Source of the DNA: JBEDUK01 sp040414485 | Lineage (GTDB): Bacteria; Actinomycetota; UBA4738 | Direction: 5' to 3' | Length of the DNA stretch: 64,000 nt | Assembly: GCA_040414485.1 (NCBI GenBank) | Contig: JBEDUK010000110.1 | Span: forward strand, 4,305 to 68,304 | Shown: positions 17,021 to 24,993 of the stretch, in pieces | How the letters are laid out: every line of letters starts with the position of its first letter | Numbering within the stretch: position 1 is the first letter of the stretch | Position numbers and translations under genes: made by a program | Notes under the pieces: generated by a model | Database searches by the model: none | Seen by the model: only the letters and a program-made list of their open reading frames with translations | What the model was told of the DNA's origin: nothing

Positions 17021-18004
17021 CTACTCCTTCGCCAGCACCTCGCCGGTCTGGTGGTCGATCGTCACCGGGATGGCGGGGAGCGGCACGGGCGCCGGTCCAC
17101 CGATCACCTGCGCCCCCCGCTTCGGGTCGAATTCGGCGCCGTGACACGGGCAGAACAGCACGCCCGAGCCCGGGTCGAAGTCGACCAGGCACCCGGCGTG
17201 CGTGCAGACCCGGCTGTACGCGGCGACCTTGTCCGTCCCCAGCCGGCAGAGCACGGCCGGGCCCTGCGACGGATCGTGGAACGGTACGGCGCCACCCACC
17301 GGCACGCTGTCCAGCCGCGCGATCGGCGTCCCGGCGGGAGCGGTCGGCTCGGTCGTCGGCGCCCCACCGCCGTGCGGCGACCGCGTCCCGTTGGGCCGGG
17401 GCGTGTGTCCGTTCTCGGTGGGGGACCCGGGCGTCTCCCCACCGAGCACGGACGTCCTGGGCGGCTTGCCCGCGAGGACCGACCCCGCGATCCCGAGCAG
17501 GAACGAGCCGGCGACCAGCGTCGCGCCGCGAAGGAATCTGCGTCGGGCGATCTCCTGCTCGACGATCGCGCGGTGGCGTGGCGGAAGGGGCGCCGCGCGT
17601 TCGAGCTCCGCGCGCCGGGCCGTGATCAAGCCGGCCAGGTAGGCGCCCCACGCCACCGCGTAGATCGAGTCGGACCCCAGGAAGTACGGGTGCACGTGCC
17701 AGGTCGCCGACAGGAAGAGCACCAGGTTGATCCCGAGCCCGATCGCCGCCGACGTGATCGGCGCGATCGCGAGCAGCGTGCCGATCCCCACCGCGATCTC
17801 GATCAGCGCGATCGCGACCCCGGTCAGCGGCGCGACGTGCGCGAGCGCCGAGATGACCGGTCCGATGGGGCTTCCCTGGGCGAACGCGCGCAGCTGGTTC
17901 CCGATGTACCCCGGCGTGCCCGAATGCAGGAACGAAGCGTCCAGGAACTTCTGAACGCCCGCATAGACGAACGTCACGCCCAGGAACGCGCGGAGGATCC
18001 GCAT
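17021..18004 (-). CDS. DoxX-type membrane domain fused to a Rieske [2Fe-2S] domain
   Basis: 327 residues. The first about 160 form a DoxX/TQO-like four-helix membrane module (MRILRAFLGVTFVYAGVQKF ...). A second hydrophobic stretch after RRRFLRGATLVAGSFLLGIAGS looks like a twin-arginine (RRRFLRG) anchor. A Pro/Gly/Thr linker leads to a Rieske domain with ligand boxes CTHAGC and CPCHGAEF (C-x-H and C-x-x-H). DoxX is the membrane subunit of archaeal thiosulfate:quinone oxidoreductase, so this fusion probably passes electrons between an exported Rieske centre and quinone. The partner is unknown. GGAGGAGC lies upstream of the ATG. Confidence 0.85.
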   Translation of the reverse strand: MRILRAFLGVTFVYAGVQKFLDASFLHSGTPGYIGNQLRAFAQGSPIGPVISALAHVAPLTGVAIALIEIAVGIGTLLAIAPITSAAIGLGINLVLFLSATWHVHPYFLGSDSIYAVAWGAYLAGLITARRAELERAAPLPPRHRAIVEQEIARRRFLRGATLVAGSFLLGIAGSVLAGKPPRTSVLGGETPGSPTENGHTPRPNGTRSPHGGGAPTTEPTAPAGTPIARLDSVPVGGAVPFHDPSQGPAVLCRLGTDKVAAYSRVCTHAGCLVDFDPGSGVLFCPCHGAEFDPKRGAQVIGGPAPVPLPAIPVTIDHQTGEVLAKE

Positions 18005-18171
18005 CGTCCATGACTGCTCCTCCCACGTTCTGCGCAGGGAGGGAAGCGGAATGGGGCCCGGTCGTGAGGTTGCCACGGCGGCCCAGTATCGGGGGCGCGC
18101 GTTGGCCCTGCGTGTGAAGAAGGTTTGTGTTTGGTTCGAATCGGTGGCGATGGCGCGCCGACCGTCACAGG

Positions 18172-18843
18172 ATGGGCGCCGTGCACGTTCTATTGGTCGA
18201 GGACGAACGCCGCTTCGCCCGCCTGCTCGCGCGGCGGCTGGAGGATGCCGGCTACCGGACGTCCGTCGCCTTCGACGGCCAGCAGGGGCTCGTCCGCGCA
18301 TCGTCGGACGGCCTGGACGTCGCCATCATCGATGTCATGGTTCCGGTGATGGACGGCATCGCCCTGACCAGGACGCTGCGCGACCGGGGGTCGCAGCTTC
18401 CGATCATCATGCTCACCGCGCGCGACGCGGTGGACGATCGCGTGAAGGGCCTGTCGGCCGGAGCGGACGACTACCTCATCAAGCCCTTCGCGTTCGCGGA
18501 GCTCCTGGCGCGTCTGGACGCCCTCACGCGCCGGGTGGGCCGGACCACGCGGCTCGCGTACGGGCCGGTGGAGATGGACGTCCCCGCGCACCGCGTCACC
18601 GTCGACGGCACGGTGCTGGATCTGACGCCCAAGGAATTCGACCTGCTGGAGTGCCTCCTTCGGGGCACGGGGCGGGTCCTGACCCGGGCCGAGATCAAGG
18701 AGTACGTGTGGGACTTCACCTTCGACGCGCCGACGAAGGTGGTGGACCTCTACGTCCATTACCTCCGCCGAAAGCTCGAGGCTGCGGGCGCGCCCGACGT
18801 GATCGAGACGATCCGCGGCGTCGGGTACTCGATCGGCCGGTGA
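18172..18843 (+). CDS. OmpR-family response regulator
   Basis: 223 residues. The receiver domain has the acidic pair VLLVEDE, phospho-acceptor Asp54 (IIDVMVP), the conserved Thr in IIMLTAR and Lys in YLIKPFAFAEL. The winged-helix DNA-binding domain includes LTPKEFDLLECLLRGTGRVLTR, a transactivation loop and TIRGVGYSIGR at the C-terminus. It acts with the sensor kinase 25 bp downstream. A GTG at 18181 has the better-spaced ribosome site (AGGATGG) and is an equally likely start, giving a protein 3 residues shorter. Confidence 0.9.
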   Translation: MGAVHVLLVEDERRFARLLARRLEDAGYRTSVAFDGQQGLVRASSDGLDVAIIDVMVPVMDGIALTRTLRDRGSQLPIIMLTARDAVDDRVKGLSAGADDYLIKPFAFAELLARLDALTRRVGRTTRLAYGPVEMDVPAHRVTVDGTVLDLTPKEFDLLECLLRGTGRVLTRAEIKEYVWDFTFDAPTKVVDLYVHYLRRKLEAAGAPDVIETIRGVGYSIGR

Positions 18844-18868
18844 GCAGAGCGGCACCGGGAACGTTGGG

Positions 18869-20185
18869 ATGACGGCGGCCGTGCGGGGCGGCTCCATCGA
18901 TCGCCGCTCCCTCGAGCGAGGTCCCGGGGACCGAGCCTCCCGCGGCCGGTCGCCCGTCTTCCGGTCGCTGCGCCTGCGGATGGCGCTGTCGCATGGGGTC
19001 GTGCTCGCGGCCATCGTGGTGATCCTCGGCGGTCTGGGGTACTTCCTGCTGGCCCGGAATCTCGACCGACAGGTCACGGCCGATCTGGTGCAGGCCGCCA
19101 GCGAACAGGCCGACCGGGTCCAGGAGCTCGGCCGGGCGATCCCGGCCCCGGACAGCGACGCGCCCTCGGCGACGTCCACGCTGGTCGCGGTGTTCGAACC
19201 GAGCGGAGCCATCGTCGGGGAACGGGACATCCCGGCCTGGCTCCGCCCGCACGAGGTCCGAGTGGCGGAAGCGACCGTCTCGGAAGAACGCGTCCGGCTG
19301 GTCACGCAGCGGGCCCACCTTCCGGGTGGGGCATGGGTCTCGGTCGTCGCCGGCCGCTCGCTGGAACCCGAGGACGAACTGCTGGACCGGGTCCGTTGGC
19401 TGCTCCTGGGCGGCGGCGTGCTGGCCGTGGCGCTCAGCATGCTGGCCGGGTGGTTCCTCGCGGGGCGGGCGCTCCGTCCGGTCCGCCGCGCGTACGAGGC
19501 CCAGGCGAACTTCGCCGCCGACGCCTCGCACGAGTTCCGGACGCCGCTCGCATTCGTGCGGTCCGGCGTCGAGGTCATGTCGGAGCAGGACCCCGAACTG
19601 GGTGAGGAGGTGCTGTCCGAAGTCGACTACCTCACGGGTCTCACGGACCGCCTCCTCACGCTCGCCAGGGCGGACAACGCGTCGCTCGCCCTCACCCCCG
19701 TCCCGGTGCACCTCCTGGCCATCAGCGAACGCTCGATCCAGAGGAACGAGCTCGTGAACGGCGTGACGGTGCGGCTGGCGGTGCCGGGCGTGGACGGGGA
19801 CGACATGGCGCTCGGCGATCCGGTGGTGGTCGAGGCGGTCGTGGACGCGATCCTGGAGAACGTCGCCAGGCACGGCGGCGGCGCGGCAGACCTGTCGGTG
19901 AGCCGGCGCGACGGCGCCGTCCGGCTCGTCGTGGCCGACCATGGTCAGGGCATGGCGGGGCCCGACCGGGCGATGGCCTTCGAACGGTTCTACCGCGCGG
20001 ATCCGAGCCGGGCGCGAGAGGCCGGCGGTTCGGGCCTCGGGCTCGCGGTGGCGCGCGAGCTGGTCGTGGCTCAGCGCGGCAAGATGTGGCTCGAGGAGAC
20101 CCCCGGCGGAGGAGTCACAGCGGTGGTCGAACTGCCGGCCGGTCCCCGGCCGGCAGGCAACGGGTCCGGCGGTCCAGAGGAATGA
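18869..20185 (+). CDS. Two-component sensor histidine kinase
   Basis: 438 residues. Two membrane segments (about 43-65 and 178-198) flank a roughly 110-residue extracytoplasmic sensor region. The dimerisation/phospho-acceptor box is FAADASHEFRTPLAF with His221, and the ATPase domain carries ILENVARHGGG (N box), VVADHGQGMAG (G1), FERFYRADPSR and SGLGLAVARELV (G2). A HAMP domain is minimal or absent between the second membrane helix and the H box. The paired OmpR regulator is immediately upstream. The signal is unknown. Transcription of the pair likely ends at the hairpin just after the stop. Confidence 0.9.
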   Translation: MTAAVRGGSIDRRSLERGPGDRASRGRSPVFRSLRLRMALSHGVVLAAIVVILGGLGYFLLARNLDRQVTADLVQAASEQADRVQELGRAIPAPDSDAPSATSTLVAVFEPSGAIVGERDIPAWLRPHEVRVAEATVSEERVRLVTQRAHLPGGAWVSVVAGRSLEPEDELLDRVRWLLLGGGVLAVALSMLAGWFLAGRALRPVRRAYEAQANFAADASHEFRTPLAFVRSGVEVMSEQDPELGEEVLSEVDYLTGLTDRLLTLARADNASLALTPVPVHLLAISERSIQRNELVNGVTVRLAVPGVDGDDMALGDPVVVEAVVDAILENVARHGGGAADLSVSRRDGAVRLVVADHGQGMAGPDRAMAFERFYRADPSRAREAGGSGLGLAVARELVVAQRGKMWLEETPGGGVTAVVELPAGPRPAGNGSGGPEE

Positions 20186-20188
20186 GAA

Positions 20189-20219
20189 GAGGGGCGGCCC
20201 CGTTCCGGGGCCGCCCCTC
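20189..20219 (+). terminator. Hairpin terminator after the two-component operon
   Basis: A perfect 14-bp GC-rich stem (20189-20202 with 20206-20219) and a 3-nt loop, beginning 4 nt after the kinase stop codon. No T-tract. Confidence 0.7.
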
Positions 20220-20380
20220 CTCGGGCCGGACGACGGCTCCCCGTGAAACCAGGGTCACCGTCCTCGCGAGGCCGCAGGTCCCCGCGTTGGGACGGCCCCC
20301 CAACCGCGTCCGGGTCTGTAGATGCGCCGCGCGGCCCGAACCGCTGCACGGACGAGCGCTTTGTCGATCGCGCGCGGGTG

Positions 20381-21484
20381 ATGGATGCTTCCCACGTGGC
20401 GGACACAACCCGCGCGGACGTTCGGCTGACCGGCTTCAGCCACGGGGCCGGGTGCGCGTGCAAGCTCGCGCCCGACGACCTGACCCGCGTGCTGGAACAG
20501 CTGGCGCCGGCCTCCTATCCGCCCGAGATCCTGGTCTCGCCGGCCACCGGAGACGACGCCGCGGTGGTCCGGCTTCCGGGGGTCCCCGGTACCGCGCTGG
20601 TCCAGACCGTCGACTTCTTCACGCCCATCGTCGACGATCCGTTCGACTGGGGCCGGATCGCGGCCACGAACGCCCTGTCGGACGTCTACGCGATGGGAGG
20701 CCGTCCGATCACCGCCATGAACGTCGTGGCCTGGCCGATCCAGGACCTCTCGGTGGATCTGCTCGCCGACGTCCTGCGAGGTGGTCAGACCGTGGCCGAC
20801 GCGGCGGGCGTCACCGTGGTCGGCGGTCATTCGATCCACGATCCCGAGCCGAAGTACGGCATGGCGGTCACGGGGCTGGTCGATCCCCTGCGGATCGTGC
20901 GGAATTCCGAGATGCGGCCGCGTGACCGGCTCGTGCTCACGAAGCCGCTCGGCCTGGGCGTCATCTCGACCGCCATCAAGGCCGGCCGGGCGGACGCGGC
21001 CACGGTCGCGCGCGCCGTGGACGTCATGACGACGCTGAACGCGGCGGCGTCGGAGGCCATGGTCGAAGCGGGCGTCCGGGCCGCGACCGACGTGACCGGT
21101 TTCGGCCTGCTGGGTCACCTGCACATCGCCCTGCGCGCGTCGGGCGCCTCGGCCGTGATCGATGCCGCGGCCGTCCCGTTCATCCCAGGGGCGGTCCGGC
21201 TGGCCCTGGATGGCATGATCCCCGGCGGAACGCGTTCGAACCGAACGTTCGTGGCGCCGTTCACGGACTGGGCGGACCTCGAAGAGGTCGAGCAGTTCCT
21301 CCTCGCCGACGCGCAGACGTCCGGCGGTCTGCTCATGGCGGTCGCCGGCGAGCTGCTTGACGGGCTCGTCGCGGGCCTCGCCGCGCGCGGCGTGACCGCG
21401 GCCGTCATCGGCGAGGTCGGGGACGGGGCGGCTGGGTCCATCGCCGTGCTTGGGCACGTCGGCCTCGCCGCCGGCCCGGAATAG
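20381..21484 (+). CDS. selD: Selenide, water dikinase (selenophosphate synthetase)
   Basis: 367 residues of normal SelD length. The N-terminal catalytic loop is GFSHGAGCACKLAPDDL, with Cys at the position that is Sec or Cys in SelD, and the essential Lys. Other family motifs are SPATGDDAAVV, VQTVDFFTPIVDDP, ATNALSDVYAMGG, VVGGHSIHDPEPKYGMAVTG and TDVTGFGLLGHL. It makes selenophosphate from selenide and ATP for Sec-tRNA or 2-selenouridine synthesis. I see no selA, selB, tRNA-Sec or mnmH in this window, so its use here is open. ATG 20381 is chosen from the family start; a GTG 3 nt upstream is possible. Confidence 0.92.
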   Translation: MDASHVADTTRADVRLTGFSHGAGCACKLAPDDLTRVLEQLAPASYPPEILVSPATGDDAAVVRLPGVPGTALVQTVDFFTPIVDDPFDWGRIAATNALSDVYAMGGRPITAMNVVAWPIQDLSVDLLADVLRGGQTVADAAGVTVVGGHSIHDPEPKYGMAVTGLVDPLRIVRNSEMRPRDRLVLTKPLGLGVISTAIKAGRADAATVARAVDVMTTLNAAASEAMVEAGVRAATDVTGFGLLGHLHIALRASGASAVIDAAAVPFIPGAVRLALDGMIPGGTRSNRTFVAPFTDWADLEEVEQFLLADAQTSGGLLMAVAGELLDGLVAGLAARGVTAAVIGEVGDGAAGSIAVLGHVGLAAGPE

Positions 21485-21580
21485 GCGAGGCGGCTCGAGG
21501 CGTTCCGAACCGTCGCCGGCGATGAACCCGTTCGCGGTTCCGGGGATGGGAGCGCCGCCGGTCGATTCCGACTAAACAGA

Positions 21581-21586
21581 TAGGAT
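21581..21586 (+). promoter_or_regulatory. Possible -10 box (TAGGAT) of the mec-moeZ-cysO operon
   Basis: TAGGAT lies 17 nt before the ATG at 21604, preceded by an unusually AT-rich stretch for this genome (ACTAAACAGA). It would give a short leader with a weak GAAAG ribosome site. No clear -35. Confidence 0.3.
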
Positions 21587-21603
21587 TTGCCCCGATCCGA
21601 AAG

Positions 21604-22044
21604 ATGATCGAGATCACGGCCACCGTTCGCGACGAGATGGTGGAACACGCGCTCCGCGGGTTCCCCAACGAGGCGTGCGGCCTGCTGTCCGGTATCTGGG
21701 CCAGTGGCAACGTGGACCGGGCGTCCAATGAGGTTCCGGCAGCGTTCGCGGAGCAGTTCCACCCGATGACGAACGCGGACGCGAGCCCCGTCACCTACCG
21801 GCTCGACGCGCGCGAGCAGCTGAAGGTCACCGACGAGATCGAAGACGCCGGCCGCGAACTGGTCGGCATCGTCCATTCGCACACCCACTCGGAGGCCTAC
21901 CCGTCGGAGACCGACCGGCAGCAGGCCTTCTATCCCGACGCGCATTACCTGCTGGTGTCGCTCCTCGACCGCGCGAATCCCGTCATGCGCGGCTACAGCA
22001 TCCGCGACGGCGTCATCGAGGAGCAGGAGGTGAGGCTCACATGA
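21604..22044 (+). CDS. mec: JAMM/MPN+ metalloprotease (Mec-like)
   Basis: 146 residues with a complete JAMM zinc motif: the upstream Glu in NEACGLLSG and HSHTHSEAYPSETD (H-x-H then S-x-x-x-x-x-x-D class). In M. tuberculosis, Mec hydrolyses the CysO-cysteine adduct to release cysteine; in other systems JAMM enzymes trim sulfur-carrier precursors to expose Gly-Gly. The gene overlaps the next (MoeZ-like) start by 4 nt and cysO follows, so substrate and protease are co-expressed. See the cysO entry for the extra C-terminal Cys. Confidence 0.9.
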   Translation: MIEITATVRDEMVEHALRGFPNEACGLLSGIWASGNVDRASNEVPAAFAEQFHPMTNADASPVTYRLDAREQLKVTDEIEDAGRELVGIVHSHTHSEAYPSETDRQQAFYPDAHYLLVSLLDRANPVMRGYSIRDGVIEEQEVRLT

Positions 22045-22916
22045 CCGCCACGGGCACGAACGGCCAGTCGCCCCCCACGTTCACCGAGGACCAGGTTCTG
22101 CGGTATTCGCGGCACATCATCCTGCCCACCATCGGCGGGGCGGGGCAGCGCAAGCTGCTCGACGCGAAGGTGCTCTGTGTGGGCGCCGGCGGGCTCGGTT
22201 CGCCGATCGCCATGTACCTCGCCGCCGCCGGCGTCGGCACGCTCGGCGTCCTGGACTTCGACCGCGTGGATCGAACCAACCTGCAGCGTCAGATCCTGCA
22301 CGACGACGACGACGTCGGAAGGCCGAAAGTCGAGTCCGCGGTGGAGCGCCTCCGGGGCATCAACCCGACGATCGACGTGATCGGGCACGACACCATGCTC
22401 ACCAGCGAGAACGCGTTCGAGATCATGGAGCCCTACGACGTCGTGATCGACGGGACGGACAACTTCCCAGTCCGATACCTCGTCAACGACGCGTGCCAAC
22501 TGCTCGGAAAGCCGCTCGTGTACGGCTCGATCTACCAGTTCGAAGGCCAGGCGTCGGTCTTCCTGCCCGGGCCGGAGACGCCCTGTTACCGGTGCCTGTT
22601 CCCCCAGCCGCCGCCGCCCGGAGCGGTCCCGTCCTGCAGCGAGGCGGGTGTGTTCGGCGTGCTGCCCGGCGTGGTCGGATCGATCCAGGCCGTCGAGGCG
22701 ATCAAGCTGATCACGGGCGTCGGCGAGCCGCTTGTGGGGCGCCTGCTGCTGTTCGACGCGCTGGACATGGACTTCACCAGCGTTCGGCTCCGCTGGGACC
22801 CGGAGTGCCCGGTGTGCGGCAAGCACCCGACGGTCACCGAACTGATCGACTACGACTTCTTCTGCGGGCTCCCGTCGGCGACGGGCGCCTCCGGTCATGC
22901 GAGCGAGGAGGCCTAG
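22041..22916 (+). CDS. moeZ: ThiF/MoeB/MoeZ-type sulfur-carrier adenylyltransferase
   Basis: 291 residues, an E1-like enzyme without the C-terminal rhodanese domain of full-length MoeZ. The nucleotide-binding loop is VLCVGAGGLGSPIAMYLAAAG, followed by LGVLDFDRVDRTNLQRQ. Zn-binding pairs are CYRC and CPVC, and the adenylation/crossover region is SIYQFEGQASVF with PSCSEAGVFG. It would adenylate the C-terminal Gly of the adjacent CysO-like carrier. It is coupled by 4-nt overlap to the JAMM gene and 7 bp before cysO. Without a rhodanese domain, sulfur must come from another donor. Confidence 0.9.
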   Translation: MTATGTNGQSPPTFTEDQVLRYSRHIILPTIGGAGQRKLLDAKVLCVGAGGLGSPIAMYLAAAGVGTLGVLDFDRVDRTNLQRQILHDDDDVGRPKVESAVERLRGINPTIDVIGHDTMLTSENAFEIMEPYDVVIDGTDNFPVRYLVNDACQLLGKPLVYGSIYQFEGQASVFLPGPETPCYRCLFPQPPPPGAVPSCSEAGVFGVLPGVVGSIQAVEAIKLITGVGEPLVGRLLLFDALDMDFTSVRLRWDPECPVCGKHPTVTELIDYDFFCGLPSATGASGHASEEA

Positions 22917-22923
22917 ACACCCG

Positions 22924-23199
22924 ATGGTGAGAGTGAAGGTGCCCACCATGATGCGCTCCCGCGTCGGCGGGCGGCCCGTGCTGGACGGGCAGGGCTCGAC
23001 GCTCCGCGAGGTGCTCGAGGGCCTCGAACAGCGCTACCCGGGATTCACCAGCACGATCGTCACCGACTCCGGCGGCCTGCACCGGTTCGTGAACCTCTAC
23101 GTCAACGACGAGGACGTTCGATACCTCGGGTCGCTCGAGACGCAGGTCGAAGACGGCGACACCGTGGCCATCCTCCCCGCCGTCGCCGGCGGCTGCTAG
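22924..23199 (+). CDS. cysO: CysO-like ubiquitin-fold sulfur carrier ending in Gly-Gly-Cys
   Basis: 91 residues, closely resembling mycobacterial CysO (VKVPTMMRSRVGG, RFVNLYVNDEDVRY, DGDTVAILPAVAGG). The tail as encoded is AVAGGC, one residue beyond the usual Gly-Gly. Sulfur carriers need a free Gly-Gly end to be adenylated, so the Cys must be removed first, most simply by the JAMM protease two genes upstream. Thiocarboxylated CysO donates sulfur to CysM; cysM sits 16 kb away in this window. ATG 22924 follows the adenylyltransferase stop by 7 nt and has GAGGAGG within the preceding gene end. Confidence 0.9.
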   Translation: MVRVKVPTMMRSRVGGRPVLDGQGSTLREVLEGLEQRYPGFTSTIVTDSGGLHRFVNLYVNDEDVRYLGSLETQVEDGDTVAILPAVAGGC

Positions 23200-23214
23200 C
23201 GCCGCGGTCGTCGG

Positions 23215-24843
23215 CTACGGTTCGAACGAGCGGTAGTAGTCGCAGCCGGACGCGTTCGCGCGCAGCGCCTTGCCGTCGACGACCGCATCGAACCTGAGGC
23301 GCTCGGGGAGCGCGGGATCCTCCAGCGCGAACGTCGTGTCGTCCACCTGCGCCAGCGGCACCTCCATCCCCGACCGGTCGCACAGGATGAGCTTGCCGGA
23401 CCGCTGGATCACCCGGAACGTCGGCGTCCAGGGGTTGTAGGACTCGTATCGACCTTCGAACGCCAGCCAGGCGGCCTCGTTGATGTCTTCGGGCGGCGCG
23501 GCGTCGCCGCGAACGAACCGCCGCGACCCATGGCTCACCGCGGTGACCCGTCCGACGTCGTCGCGTTCGAAGATCACCGCGTGGGTGTCGAGGCCCGGGT
23601 TCGGCACGACCAGCCGAAGTCGCGACGCGCCCGGGGTGGGAAAGGCGTCGAGCGGTTCGCCGCCGTCGATGGCGACGGCCAGGCCGTCGCCTCGCGCGGT
23701 CACCTCCAGGTGCGAACCGTCGCTCGCCACGTATTTCCCGACATACGTGTCCCGGTCGGCCACGCTGGTCAGCGACGGCGCGGGTCGCGGGTCCGGCAGC
23801 GGCACCCCGGCGCGCGCCGCGCGGATCACTGCGACCGCGTAGCGCCCCAGGTCGGTGATGAAGCTTCCCCAGTCCACCCCGTTGATCAGCACCACGGCGC
23901 CGATCCCAGCGTCCACGTCCGAATCCAAGGACGACTCGTATCCGACCATGCTGCCGCCGTGGCCGAGCCACGTCACACCGTCGACCTCACCGGTTGCCAG
24001 CCCGTAGCCGTACCATTCGTCATCCCGCTTTACCATTCGGCCGGACATGAGCGCGAAGCTCTCCTCCGAGAGCACACGGCCGTTCGGCGCGTCGCCGCGG
24101 TTCATCAGCATCCGGAGGTATGCCGCCATGTCGCGCGCCGGTGCGGCGACGCTCCCGTCGGCCGTGGCGGTCTCCAACCACACCGCGGGCACCATCGGGC
24201 CGGAGGGCAGCGCGGGCCTGTCGTCCGGCCATGGTCCGTATCCGGTGGCCAGACGGTCGCGCATCCCGGTGCGGATCACCGGCTCGCTGTCGGGCATGCC
24301 CACGCGGTCCAGAACGCGCTCGCGCAGGATCTGCCGGTACGGTCGTGCCTCGACCGCCTCGAGCACGGCTCCGATCACGCGATAGCCGACGTTCGAATAC
24401 CAGAACACGGATCCCGGCGAGACCGTCACCTCCGTCGATCGCAGCGCCCAGACGTCGAAGAGCGAGTTCGAGCTGCTGTCGCCGCCGCGCGTGATGCCCG
24501 CCGTGTGGGTAAGCAGATGGTGCAGCGTGATGGGCTCGTCGAACGCCGATCGAACCTCGAACCAGGGGAGATAGGCTGAGACGGGAGCATGCAGGTCGAG
24601 CCGGCCCTCCTCGACCAGTTGCATCACGCAGCAGGCCGTGAACGACTTACCGATGGAGCCGATCTCGAACATCGTCTCGGATGCGACCGGACGTCCCGCG
24701 CCGACGTCCGCGTGGCCGTACGTCCGCTCCAGCAGCAGCCCGTCGCGATCGGTGACCGCAAGCGCGAGGCCCGGCACCGAGTACACCGAACGGATGCCGT
24801 CGACCGCGGCGTCCAGTCGCTCGCAGACCGCGTCCATGTTCAC
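23215..24843 (-). CDS. Serine hydrolase of the beta-lactamase/penicillin-binding-protein-like family
   Basis: 542 residues. The N-terminal catalytic domain has S-x-x-K in FEIGSIGKSFTACCVMQ, the Tyr motif FWYSNVGYRVIGAVLE and a HGG-type third motif in LGHGGSMVGYESSLD. A C-terminal beta-sandwich/lipocalin-like region (about 360-540) is typical of the longer esterase/D-aminopeptidase branch. No signal peptide, so it is probably cytoplasmic. The GTG start is chosen because a TACTCT -10 box ends 6 nt upstream; an ATG 6 nt further in is the alternative. Substrate unknown. Its end is 15 bp from the convergent cysO stop. Confidence 0.85.
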   Translation of the reverse strand: MNMDAVCERLDAAVDGIRSVYSVPGLALAVTDRDGLLLERTYGHADVGAGRPVASETMFEIGSIGKSFTACCVMQLVEEGRLDLHAPVSAYLPWFEVRSAFDEPITLHHLLTHTAGITRGGDSSSNSLFDVWALRSTEVTVSPGSVFWYSNVGYRVIGAVLEAVEARPYRQILRERVLDRVGMPDSEPVIRTGMRDRLATGYGPWPDDRPALPSGPMVPAVWLETATADGSVAAPARDMAAYLRMLMNRGDAPNGRVLSEESFALMSGRMVKRDDEWYGYGLATGEVDGVTWLGHGGSMVGYESSLDSDVDAGIGAVVLINGVDWGSFITDLGRYAVAVIRAARAGVPLPDPRPAPSLTSVADRDTYVGKYVASDGSHLEVTARGDGLAVAIDGGEPLDAFPTPGASRLRLVVPNPGLDTHAVIFERDDVGRVTAVSHGSRRFVRGDAAPPEDINEAAWLAFEGRYESYNPWTPTFRVIQRSGKLILCDRSGMEVPLAQVDDTTFALEDPALPERLRFDAVVDGKALRANASGCDYYRSFEP

Positions 24844-24849
24844 GGCCGA

Positions 24850-24855
24850 AGAGTA
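24850..24855 (-). promoter_or_regulatory. -10 box (TACTCT) for leaderless serine hydrolase gene
   Basis: TACTCT on the minus strand is followed by 6 nt and then the GTG start, the leaderless arrangement. Confidence 0.5.
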
Positions 24856-24993
24856 TGAACGGACGCCGCGATCCGTGGCCGAACGGCCGATGCGAGGATG
24901 GTGTGCAGGTCCTTTCATTGGCCCCAGGGCGGGTCTACGCTTCCGACCCGCGGGGTTAAAGGGGTGCAGCGCGAGGGGCGAGGAGGGATCGAC

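Noticed and set aside
20220..20380. Possible tRNA-Sec or SECIS-like element before selD
   Set aside because: No acceptor/T-arm pairing, no TCA anticodon context and no long variable arm; only generic GC-rich pairing.
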